Below, piece after piece: positions 55,297-64,000 of a stretch of DNA of 64,000 bases. The notes under the pieces are model-generated. The model did no database searches. It saw only the letters and a program-made list of their open reading frames with translations, and had not been told where the DNA came from. Origin of the DNA: Panicum virgatum (taxonomy: Eukaryota; Streptophyta; Magnoliopsida; Poales; Poaceae); NCBI RefSeq assembly GCF_016808335.1, contig NC_053136.1:2710531-2774530 (forward strand), read 5' to 3'. The position numbers and the translations under genes were made by a program. Position 1 is the first letter of the stretch; every line of letters starts with the position of its first letter.

Positions 55297-56262
55297 TCAA
55301 ACAGAGGTGGGCCGTCCTCCCTGCTGGCTCTTGGTCTCCATTGACAATGACAGGGAGCAGAACACCGTGGCGGTAACCATGGAGAAGAGCTGCGCACCAA
55401 TGGACGGGAGACCAGAGCCAGACACTACACCCAGCAGCCACAAGTCATGGCTGCGTGCCTCGTAGTCGTAGTAGGAGCCAATTCCAAACCTCTCCGGCGG
55501 GTAGACGAAGGAGAAGGAATACACGGGCACCGGGTACACCACGGCGGGCAGGAGGCTGACGACGAACACGAGCACGGCAGCCTCCTTCCCCCTCGCTGCT
55601 GTCACGAGCCGCCACCCCCGCCGGAGTGCCCACAGGGTGTGGCAGCCTCTGTCCACCGCCGACGCGGCCAGGCTCACCGTCGTGACCGCGCCGACGTACA
55701 TGAACACCAGAAGGGCGAGGAGGAGCAGCAGGTAGCGGCCGTACAAGGGCACGGTGTCGTTGGTCAACGTGGAGACGAGGAGCAGCACCAGGAGAGCCGT
55801 CAGCGACGACTCGAGCGCCCCGACGAAGGCCGCGGTGGCGACAAGGCCCCCGATCCTCTCCCTGACCGCCTTGCGGGTGAGGCGCTCGCCGGAGTAGGTG
55901 GCGGCGGCGGCGAGGGCAGCGGCGAGCTGGGTGGCGAGCTTACTCGCGAGGTACGCGAGGTAGATGACGAGCAGCTTCTTGGCGTGCTCCCGAGTGGCCT
56001 CCACGACCTCTGAGAAGTAGCTGTAGCTCGCGTGGTCGTGGGTGGTGGTGGTCTTGCTGTTGAGAGCTTGGATGTCGGCGAGCGTGGCCGCGACCAGCGG
56101 GTGGGCCAGGTGGACGGCGACGGCGATGAAGACGAAGGTGTGCGCGAAGATGAGCAGGAAGGTGGTCGCGAAGAGGCTCACGTCCTGCGTCGGCAGGAGC
56201 AGGGATTCCTCCACCAGTCGGACGCATGGTGACCTTGCTGCTGCTAATTTGGTGCTGCCCAT
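55297..56262 (-). CDS. Plant multi-pass membrane protein of unknown function
   Basis: An intact single-exon frame of 321 codons from the ATG at 56262. The frame is open further upstream (to 56346), but MGSTKLAAARSPCVRLVEESLLLPTQ is a better start: a short cytosolic lead with the VRL..ES.LLP segment seen at the start of a plant-specific family annotated as transmembrane or 'polyadenylate-binding protein 1-B-binding' proteins. About six hydrophobic spans follow (cores SLFATTFLLIFAHTFVF, LLVIYLAYLASKLATQL, SSLTALLVLLLVSTL, YLLLLLALLVFMYVG, AAVLVFVVSLLPAVVYP, and a last one near the C-terminus). No catalytic motif is visible. GC-rich codon use is normal for a grass gene. Localisation and role are unknown; the family match is from memory of its layout, not a search. 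Confidence 0.7.
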   Translation of the reverse strand: MGSTKLAAARSPCVRLVEESLLLPTQDVSLFATTFLLIFAHTFVFIAVAVHLAHPLVAATLADIQALNSKTTTTHDHASYSYFSEVVEATREHAKKLLVIYLAYLASKLATQLAAALAAAATYSGERLTRKAVRERIGGLVATAAFVGALESSLTALLVLLLVSTLTNDTVPLYGRYLLLLLALLVFMYVGAVTTVSLAASAVDRGCHTLWALRRGWRLVTAARGKEAAVLVFVVSLLPAVVYPVPVYSFSFVYPPERFGIGSYYDYEARSHDLWLLGVVSGSGLPSIGAQLFSMVTATVFCSLSLSMETKSQQGGRPTSV

Positions 56263-56526
56263 GGATCGGAGAGGTCGAGCGCGCCGAACAAAGAGGAAAA
56301 ATTGTTGTTGCAGTGGGACAAGGGAAGTGGTAGTGGATCTGGACACCTGTTCGATCGAGGCGTGCGTGTGCGTGCGGTTTGGTTAATTTTCCATACCAAT
56401 CGCTGGACAGAAGCTAGCTAGCATTGGGTGAATTAACGGACCGCGGGATGTCACTGTCGTGTGGTCTCAAAAGTCCCAAGGACGACTTGGAAAGCATGGT
56501 CCTCAGTCAACGCTCCGGTGCCGGCC
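56263..56526. other. Putative promoter region of the membrane-protein gene
   Basis: A 264-bp gap between the ATG at 56262 and the TTA duplication of the next element. I could not choose a TATA box. The insertion at 56530 would lie within the promoter. Confidence 0.3.
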
Positions 56527-56529
56527 TTA

Positions 56530-57817
56530 GGCTCTCCACACTCGTCACTCTCCAAATTTACTCTCTAAAAAAAATATTTCATCCTGGTCATCGAGATTCT
56601 CTACTATACATTCAGTTTCTCCGCGCTCGTTCACTCTATTTTTCTACTCCATACCAACTACCAAGGCGTGGGGCCCATGTGTCATAATTTTTTTTCTTTT
56701 CTACCCCCTCTCCCCCGGCCTCTCTCTCTATCTCCCTCCCTCCTCTCTCCCTCCGCCACCGCGCCCTCCTCCCCCGGCCACCGCCGCCGGCCACCACCTC
56801 CTCCGCCGGTGCGGCGGAGCCAGGGACCCGTCCCCGGCGGCGGGCCTCGCGGCAACTAGGCCGTGGCGGCGCGCGCCGCCGGGCCCGAGGGGGGGGCCTC
56901 CTCCCTGCTCCCGCCGGCGGCCCGCCCCGCTGCACCGCCCTCCTCCCGGCTCCCTCCTCCCTCCTCGCGCCTCCTTCCAGCGGGGACGCGCCGCCGTCTT
57001 CCCTCCCGCGTCGGCCCCTGCGCGCCGGCCTCCTCCCCTTCCCTGGCATGCGCGCGGCGGTGGCCTCCTCCCCCTGCCCCGGTCCCTGCTCCCTCCGCTC
57101 GTGCGCACCAGTCGCCGGTGGCGAGGGCGGACTCGGCCTCGAGCCTGGGCGGGTGGGCGGCGGAGGTGCAGGGGCCCGCCCCTCGACGACGGAGGCGCGG
57201 ATCCACGGCGGGGCTGCGCGAATCCGCGGCGAGGCGGCCGCGGCGCGGCCCCTGCTCGAGTTCCGCCCCCCGCGGCGGGGGAGCACGCGCGGCGGGGCTC
57301 TTCCTCTGCTCCCCTCCACGCAGCTCGTCGCGGCGTTGGCACGGACTCGGCGACGGCGGCCTCGCCTCCCTCGCCGGCCGCAGCCCTCCTCCCCTGCTGG
57401 GCGCCGCACCTCCCCTGTCCTCCTCCCCTCCTCCTCTGAGCGCGCGGAGGCCAGGCACCTAGAGCTCGCCGGCGGCACCACCTCCCGGGGATCCATGGCG
57501 GGCCGGCGAGCCGTCCTACTCCCTCGGTGGCGCGCGGCGAGGCGGCGGCAGCAGCGCTCGGCGAGCCGTCCTCCCCCCCCTCGGCAGCGCGGGCGGACGC
57601 AGCGCTGCAGGGAGCTGCGGCGGGATGCGCGCGGGGTGGTTGGCCGCGGCCGACGTGGAGCATAGCGCACGTCCACATGCTTCTCTGGGAATTGCGGACG
57701 AAAGGCCCTGCGGTACAATAGCGCAGCTCTTACAGAGCCCCACTGCGGGCTTTTTTTTCTCTAAGCGGCTCTGTAAGCTGCGTTGCGTTTCTTTTACAGA
57801 GGCCGCTGCGGGCAGCC
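56530..57817. mobile_element. GC-rich PIF/Harbinger-like element 1 (1288 bp)
   Basis: Left end ggctctccacactcg; right end, complemented, ggctgcccgcagcgg. TTA lies on both sides (56527-56529, 57818-57820). Left and right ends each match those of element 2. The GC-rich interior has ccctcccc and gccgccgg runs that open long frames on both strands; none has a domain. Confidence 0.55.
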
Positions 57818-57909
57818 TTAGACTGTCCGCGGCGGTGTCCCCCAAATCCTCCTGAACCTGTAAAATAGAGGATTCGATGATTAACAGCTGCTGCAACGGC
57901 CTCTCCTAA

Positions 57910-59342
57910 GGCTCTCCGCACTCGTCACTTTCCAAATTCACTCTCTAAAAGAAATATTTCTGTCTGCTCATCGAGATTCTCTTTTCTATATTCAGTTTCT
58001 CCGCATCCATGCATTCTCTATATTACTCTTTATACCAACTACCAGCCGCGGGACCCACTTGTCAGGATTATTTTATTTTTTATTTTTCCCTTCTTCCTCT
58101 CTGTCCCCTTCCCTCCCCCACTCCCCGTCTCTCTCTTTCCCCAATCTCCCTGCCGGCGCTCCTCCACCCCTCCATGGGCGCGCCCCTCCTCCCTCCCCCT
58201 GCTCCCTCCCCACGCCGGCCATGGGCGCTGCCGCGGCGGAGCTCGCGAGCGAGGGCCTGGAGGAGGCGGCGGCGGAGGCCGCGAAGGCCCCGGCACCCCT
58301 ACTCTCCTGCTCGGTCGGGCGGAGGCCGCGGCGGCCGGGCGCGCTGTGCGCCTGCAGGAGCGCGCATGGACGGCGAGAGCTCGAGCTCGGCACCCTCTCT
58401 CTCCCTCCTCGTTCTCTCTCTCCCCCTCCCCTACGGATGTCCCTCCCCTGCTCCCTCCCGCAGGCACGCCGCCCCCTCTCCAGCGCCCTCTCCCCTCCAG
58501 CCGCGAGCAGGGGCCCCGTCCCCGGCTCCGGGCCTCGCGGCGGAGCGGCGGGGTGGCCCGCCCGCGGCACGGCGGAGTGGTGCGGACGGCGGCGGCCCGC
58601 ACGGGGAATCGAGCAGGGCCTCTCGGCGGTGGCGGCGAGCGCACGGGACTGCAGCCGGCGAGCAGGCAAGGGCGCGCGGGACCGCGGTGGGCGAGCGGGG
58701 ACATGGCGGGCGGCTGGCGAGCTCCTCCCTCCCGGCGGCCGTCCTCCCTCACCGCGGGGCTTGCTCACGGCGCGGCGGTCGGCACGCAGCGGGGTAAGCC
58801 GCGGGCGGTGCTGCGGCGCGAAACGGCCGCGGCGGGGGCCGTGGGCGGGAGGAGCAGGGGGCGTGCGCGCGCGGAGGAGCAGGGGCCCCGCGCGTGCTCG
58901 AGCTCCCGGCCTCCCTGCTTCGTCCCGTCAGCACGCCGCGGAGGAGGCCGGCCGGCCGGCGCGGCGGCATAGAGCCTCCGCCCCCTCCCCCCTCTCCTAT
59001 CCTCCTTGTTCCCCATCCTCCTCCATGCGCCGAAGCCCTTGCTTGCGGCGGCTCGCTTGCCCGCCGCGAGCTCCAGGCCCTTCCTTGCGGCGCGGCAGGG
59101 CTCCGGCAGGTGCAGCGAGGCAGGCCCGTGGCGGCGGAGGCGGCTTACGAGCAGTTGGGGGGCGCGGCATCGATGCCGGGCCCACCCGTAGCGCGCGAGC
59201 GCTACATGCGCTGGGAATGGCGCGTGCCGAGCCGCGCGCTAGCTTTCAGTATGGCATAAAAAACGCTGCTGCGGTGTTTTTTTCTCTATCTTCACTCTGA
59301 ATATGCATAGAGAACGGCTTACAGAGCCCGCTGCGGAGAGCC
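57910..59342. mobile_element. GC-rich PIF/Harbinger-like element 2 (1433 bp)
   Basis: Left end ggctctccgcactcg; right end, complemented, ggctctccgcagcgg; TAA on both sides (57907-57909, 59343-59345). The first 150 bp match those of element 1 (ctcgtcact.tccaaatt.actctctaaaa.aaatatttc). The GC-rich interior has long frames without domains. Confidence 0.65.
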
Positions 59343-59689
59343 TAAGGGAACCAGCAATGTGAGTAAAAAGCAGTTCTTAGACAATAAATGCAACGCTATT
59401 GACTGCCCATATACATTGTGAGACTGGTCCATAGTAAAAAATTTCTTAAGGTCGACCATAACACTATGGTTATCCGTAAGAAATAAACAATGTTGTTCAC
59501 GCCACCCCAGGAAAAGAAGCCAGTGAGAAAGAAAGCAGCCGGTTGGGAGATAGCTCATTCTTGTAGTAATATAGATGGGGCTCGTAGCTAGCTATTGACA
59601 ATGTGGCACATGCAATAGTTGAGGACTGGCTGGATCCACTCATATAGCACGGCTGGTCCTCAAATATTGCTGCTGCCCTAAAGCCTCCC

Positions 59690-60190
59690 GTAAAATACGG
59701 TCTCCATCCCTCACCCTCTATCTTTCCGGGGCGCACGGACATCCCCCAAATCAGCTCGCCCGTGCGTCCGCCTCCCCCTCCCCTCGCTGTCGCCGCCTTC
59801 TCCTCTCCTGGCTGTCGCCGCCTCCCCTCCCCCGCGCCGTCGTCGCCTCCCCTCCCCCTCGGCATCGCGCCATCGCAGCCTCCCACTCCTTCTCGGCGTT
59901 GCGCCGTCGCCGGCGGCGGCTGCGGTTGGCGGCGGCGCGCCCGCGCCTCTGCTGGGCGGCGGTGGGCTGCGGTCGTCGTCTTGGTGGGGCAGCACGACGC
60001 CGAGGCCGAGGCACGCCAACGGGAGGCACATCCTTGGCGGCTGCAGCTACGATCTGGTCGGTACCTGACCTCTCCCCCTCCCCCTCGTCGTCGGACATCC
60101 GGCCAGAAGACGACGGCCAGGTCTTTGTGGGCACGGCGGCTGCAGCAGCAGACCTGGAGAGCATTGGATCGTCGGCCACCTCGAGGTAGG
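59690..60190 (+). other. GC-rich exon-like segment
   Basis: A GC-rich block ends in PEDDGQVFVGTAAAAADLES...SR followed by gtaggg, a possible donor site, and then switches abruptly to AT-rich, intron-like DNA. It could be a first exon captured by the surrounding element. No family recognised and no second exon found. Confidence 0.25.
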
Positions 60191-62270
60191 GTTTTTCCTG
60201 AATACTTGTGAATTGGAATTAGTGAATCTTGCTTACCAATCTTTCTATACGAAAGTTTGGATTTGCTTGTGAATTGAGCTGAAAGGTAGAATCTTGCTTG
60301 TAGACATATATCTGTACAAAGGTAAATTTCACCCACAAAAGGCCATAGAAAATTAGGTTACTCATCTTACATGTGCTCCAGATAGTGAAAGAATCCATAT
60401 CCGTACGATTTCAAGAAACTGACAGTCAGACACTGTATTTCCTCACCAAAATCCATGACTTTAACAATGATGAATTGTCTGGCGTGCTAACAAAACAGAT
60501 TGCAAATTTGACAAATCTTGAAATCTTGTAAGTTTTCTTTAAAGTTGACTGGTGCATTAAGACCGGCCATCCTATTTCGTAAAAGAAAGATTAGATCATC
60601 CTATTTTGTAAAGTTGACTGTTGACTGTTACATTTGTACTACCTTTGCATCTTGTATGCTGTTCTGCATTTTCAAAGCTGGTTTAGATGTGCAAAATTGG
60701 CCAAGATTGGCCAAACATGCTTTTGTAAGGTTTTCTGCATTATTACTAGTAGCAGTTCCTTTAAGGTTTTCTGCATTATTACTAGTAGCAGTTCCTTTCT
60801 CTGATGTTGGCATTATTATCAGTTTATCAGTTTTATCTTACATATCGAACTGTTTTGGCATGGCAGACTGATCAGGATATCATTCCTACATACGAGCTGG
60901 AAGATGTTTGGCAATGGACAGGCATGACAAGGAGAAAGAGATGGCGTCAATTCTTCTATCCTCACTAAGCATGGAGCAGAATAATAGCCTGAATGAACTA
61001 CCAGTTGTTACTTATGGGTGTGTAGCTGAATAATAGCCTGAAAACTTCTCTCGGACGTGTTGAAAACTTCTCCAGAGTGATGTTCTCTCTTTCCTGAAAT
61101 GCTGAAATGAAACATTGTGTACGGATATCAGTTAAATATTGTCCAGAGTGATCTTCTCTCTTTTCTGAAATGCTGGGATCGTAGTCACAGGTTGACAGAC
61201 ACCAACTGTTCTGAATCTGACAATATTGTGTTCGCCAATATTGTTCATGCCAAAATGTGACTCCAACTTAGAAATGATGTGTTGCATTTTTAGAGAAACA
61301 TTGTCTGACTAACTACAGACTACCTTGTATTTTCTGCATGTCAGTAATATCAGTAACCAGAAAATTCAACTTTTTGGAGTGGCTTACAGTGATGTGCAGA
61401 CTGCAGATTCAAATGGAGCTTGAGATACTAAAAAATGAAGATATGGAAGCAGATAAACTTCTGCTGATTTATAACTGATATCTTTTCACAACAGTTCATT
61501 TGTAAAGCTTTGTGCCTATAAAACTTGATCTGTACTGCAGTTTGATCTGGACATCACATGAGCAGGACAAGCATGTGTCCCAATAATTGTGAATAACTAT
61601 ATCAGAAGAGGTACTCAAATCATACAAGAACACATAGAACTGATCAGAAGAGATAAATTTTGAGAATGAGGTCAATACTGCAATCAAGTGTATCTAAAGA
61701 GTTGTATCAGCTAACAACCCGGGTACACGCAAAAACTGCAGAAAAAAGAGCCACAAGATCGCATTATCATATCACTGATCAGCTAGCTGATCGTGCAGGC
61801 AGGCGAGGCGAGCAGTCTGACAGTTGCAGCTGGACAGCGCATGGCGGCAGCTGTTCTTCGCTGGTGGTGCCCCTGCGCCGGCCCAGCACTGATGAGATCT
61901 CGGCGTCCTGGTGACATTGTGAGAAGATGAGATCCCTGCACTGATGCACAGTACCTTCAAGATTCAGATGAAGATGATGGTCTGCCGCCCGCGTCCAGCA
62001 AGCCCGGGAACCAGGCCCAGGACCCGCGCCGCGCCGGCGAGGAAGAGGAGGGGGCGCGGCCGCCGGCGTTTGGGAGGAGCCATGGCCGCCGGCGAGGAAG
62101 AGGAGGACCGCGCCGGGGGAACGGCGGGAGCTGCGTCGAGGCGGGAACGGCTGGGCGGCGACTCGGCGAGCGGCTGGGCGAGCGGAAGGGAGTGGCGAGC
62201 GGGAATACAGGATGGATTTACGGGTTACTGCTGCAGTAATAGTAATTTAGAGGATTAAAAATTTTTAAGG
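60191..62270. other. AT-rich segment, no gene recognised
   Basis: Intron-like or 3'-UTR-like DNA with small duplications. A phrase tccagagtgat.ttctctctttcctgaaatgctg occurs at about 61070 and 61141. A second GC-rich patch lies at 61975-62200. Confidence 0.35.
60727..60798. repeat. 36-bp perfect tandem duplication
   Basis: Two adjacent identical 36-bp units starting aaggttttctgcattatt and ending gcagttccttt. Confidence 0.9.
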
Positions 62271-62416
62271 GACTATACGAATATTCCTTTTTAGAGGGTG
62301 AATTTTGGGGGCTACTGCTGCGGACAGCCTTAGTGGTTCGAATGGACGTAGCCAAGAGTACGGTCTACGGTATAACGTGTGGATTACGCATCTGTGCTAG
62401 CTAGTTATCCCAAGCC

Positions 62417-62419
<3 letters not shown>

Positions 62420-62499
<80 letters not shown>
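62420..62499. repeat. (AT)n microsatellite, 80 bp
   Basis: Forty uninterrupted AT/TA dinucleotides; self-complementary and likely length-variable. Confidence 0.95.
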
Positions 62500-62503
<4 letters not shown>

Positions 62504-62712
62504 ACTCATTCAAATATTTCTTGAGAGCCCACTAACTAAATTGGGATGACTTTTGCTGGAACCTAACTGGAATGAAATAGGAAAATATAGCAAAGACTTG
62601 TTTGAAACAATATTTTCAATTGCCTGGAATGTAGGAAAGGTGAAAGAAAGAGCAAACAAATTACTAGTATCTGGTTTGCTCTGCAACCATATGTAAGACA
62701 CAAGAAGATCCA

Positions 62713-63047
62713 GGCCGTGTTTGGTTGCGCTCTGTAAAATTTTTAAAAAGGCATCTTTCTACATTTGAAGTACTAAACATAGACTATTCACAAAAATAAT
62801 TACAGAACTCGTCTGTAAATCGCGAGACGAATCTAATGAGCCTAATTAGTCCGGCATTAGAGGTTGTTTACTGTAGCATTACTGTAGCAATTTAGCATCT
62901 GATTACAGCCTAATTAGGTTCATTAGATTCGTCTCGCCATTTACAGCCAGCAGTCGCAATGCGTTCTTTATTTCGTCTAGATTTAAGTCTTCATGCAGGT
63001 GCCGAAAAAAAAATTTGAAATTTTGAATTTGGTAACCAAACACGGCC
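62713..63047. mobile_element. Tourist-like MITE (335 bp) with internal palindrome
   Basis: Ends ggccgtgtttggttgc and ggtaaccaaacacggcc, flanked by CCA (62710-62712, 63048-63050). The centre has an inverted pair, gagacgaatctaatgagcc and ggttcattagattcgtctcg. Related to the MITE at 30137. Confidence 0.65.
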
Positions 63048-63050
63048 CCA

Positions 63051-63538
63051 AACACTCACCTTTTCGCACCATCTTCTTTCCCAAGTCTGGCCACCCACGG
63101 CCACTGCTCCAGCCGCTTTCCGACGATCCCGTACCCACAGCCGGCTTCGCCATTCTACCTACCCGCTGGCCAACTCCTCCTTCCCCATCGTCCTCGCACG
63201 CATGCCCCAGACTTCGCTGGCGAGCCGCCACTGCCCCTATACTGGTAGGGAGAGGCCGGCCAACATGGCTTCCCCACCGGTGCACCCGGTTCATGGCGTG
63301 GACCATGGAGATAATAAGAGGTCCTAGTCCACAAACACCTGTAGACCTAGTCCATTAAACCGGTCCACAATGGACCACACCCTCAGCAGCATCCCGGTCC
63401 ACAAGCCTACAGACCCTGTCCACAGCACAGTACCCCTCTTTTTCCATTTTCTAGAATTTCCTTCAATTCAAACTTTTAAACCCTATATCTCCTCCGTTTC
63501 AAATCCAATGGCCGTGATCTTCTCACCTAATTTCAAGC
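63051..63538. other. No gene recognised
   Basis: Mixed DNA with a short proline/threonine-rich frame at 62993-63358 that lacks a domain and overlaps the MITE end. Confidence 0.35.
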
Positions 63539-64000
63539 TGTTGGGGGTGTAGACCAAGGGCCCCCACACAGGACGTAAAGGCTCACTAACGAAGTGTATA
63601 CCGCTGTAGCCAAGAACGAAAGAGTCGCTACGGAGGGGAGTCCGTGGGCCTCGAGGCCCAGGATCGTACGTCGAGCTGGTGGCTCGTCCGAGCCATCCCC
63701 ACTCGCCCGAGCAATCTCCGCCTCGCCCGAGCTATCTGGTTTGCCCGAGCTAACTACGCCCGCCTGATCATTCGGTTACCCCACAAACCTTGTGCGTGCT
63801 GCCTACGCGGTGCCCCCACATGAGGAATACGGGAGGGCGGGGCGTTACGCTGCACGTCACCTCGGACATCCGTTGTACGCTGACAGAGCGGGACACTCGA
63901 GGGCAGACGGCGCACGTCGCCCACGCCGCTACCGTACGTAGCCCACGATGCTACGGAATAGACTGTAGCGCCGTATGCCAACCTCAGAGATACACGGGTC
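63539..64000 (+). repeat. Start of an LTR cut by the window edge
   Basis: tgttgggggtgtagacc is a typical LTR start. Repeated gcccgagc / ctcgcccgagc motifs follow at about 63680-63760, as in U3 regions of grass gypsy LTRs. No coding part is in view. Confidence 0.4.

Larger units (their letters stand above)
57821..62329. mobile_element. Possible larger PIF/Harbinger-like element enclosing element 2
   Basis: The left end gactgtccgcggcgg and the complemented right end ggctgtccgcagcag are similar, and both are bordered by TTA (57818-57820, 62330-62332). Further inward both show cccccaaa and a ctgctgcaac/ctgcagcagtaac phrase. If real, this is a 4.5-kb element carrying element 2 plus non-transposase DNA. 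Inferred from ends only. Confidence 0.35.

Noticed and set aside
56636..57718. Long open frames (up to about 360 codons) on both strands
   Set aside because: Extreme GC content, Arg/Pro/Gly/Ala-only composition, overlapping frames on both strands and no domain; they lie inside a transposon with defined ends.
58059..59300. 413-codon plus-strand frame with several overlapping rivals
   Set aside because: Same reasons; it spans most of element 2 and shows no protein-like composition.
59497..60336. 279-codon minus-strand frame
   Set aside because: Mostly GC-rich, low-complexity Arg/Gly sequence without a domain; antisense to an equally open frame.

Overview
This is intergenic-rich nuclear DNA from a grass, most likely a panicoid. 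The signs are a DUF4220/DUF594 gene (a monocot-typical family), a lectin receptor kinase with the HGD catalytic loop common in monocots, three Sirevirus-type copia LTRs, several CACTA, hAT, Tourist-like and foldback Mutator-like elements, and GC-rich exons set in AT-rich DNA. There is no prokaryotic gene organisation. I support only four host protein-coding loci, and two of them are broken.

Layout. 1-5.5 kb: weak LTR-like pieces, then a truncated Sirevirus LTR abutting a second LTR-like block. 7.6-8.3 kb: a minus-strand invertase/pectin methylesterase inhibitor gene with a frameshift. 9.6-10.5 kb: a complete non-autonomous CACTA element with 3-bp target duplication that carries a tRNA-like module. 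11.1 kb: a Helitron-type 3' end. 12.1-12.6 kb: a GC-rich tandem repeat of about 140 bp. 13.5-17.1 kb: a second CACTA element containing a nested, internally deleted LTR retrotransposon. 17.7-18.3 kb: a 612-bp hAT element. 18.8-21.7 kb: an intact two-exon L-type lectin receptor-like kinase, the best host gene here. 22.2-26.7 kb: AT-rich DNA bounded by Helitron-like termini. 28-30.4 kb: an orphan exon, a CACTA end and small MITEs.

31.2-41.9 kb: a complete Sirevirus (Ty1/copia) element with two LTRs of about 1.63 kb, PBS, gag, pol, repeated polypurine tracts and a 5-bp duplication. It is inserted inside an older LINE whose two halves flank it. Its pol has one frameshift and one nonsense codon. 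43.6-46.0 kb: a DUF4220/DUF594 gene broken by frameshifts and by a 152-bp hAT MITE placed in its conserved C-terminal motif. 46.1-47.5 kb: a minus-strand Sirevirus LTR. 47.7-50.8 kb: LINE remnants with long G and C homopolymers. 54.1-55.1 kb: a 974-bp foldback element with 9-bp duplication. 55.3-56.3 kb: a gene for a plant multi-pass membrane protein. 56.5-62.3 kb: a cluster of GC-rich elements with TTA/TAA duplications. 62.7-63.0 kb: a MITE. 63.5 kb to the end: the start of another LTR.

The loci do not form a pathway. The story is of nested insertion: transposon into transposon, and transposons into genes. Exact target-site duplications were read by eye for most elements, so those boundaries are firm. 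Family labels rest on termini and motifs and have not been checked by search.
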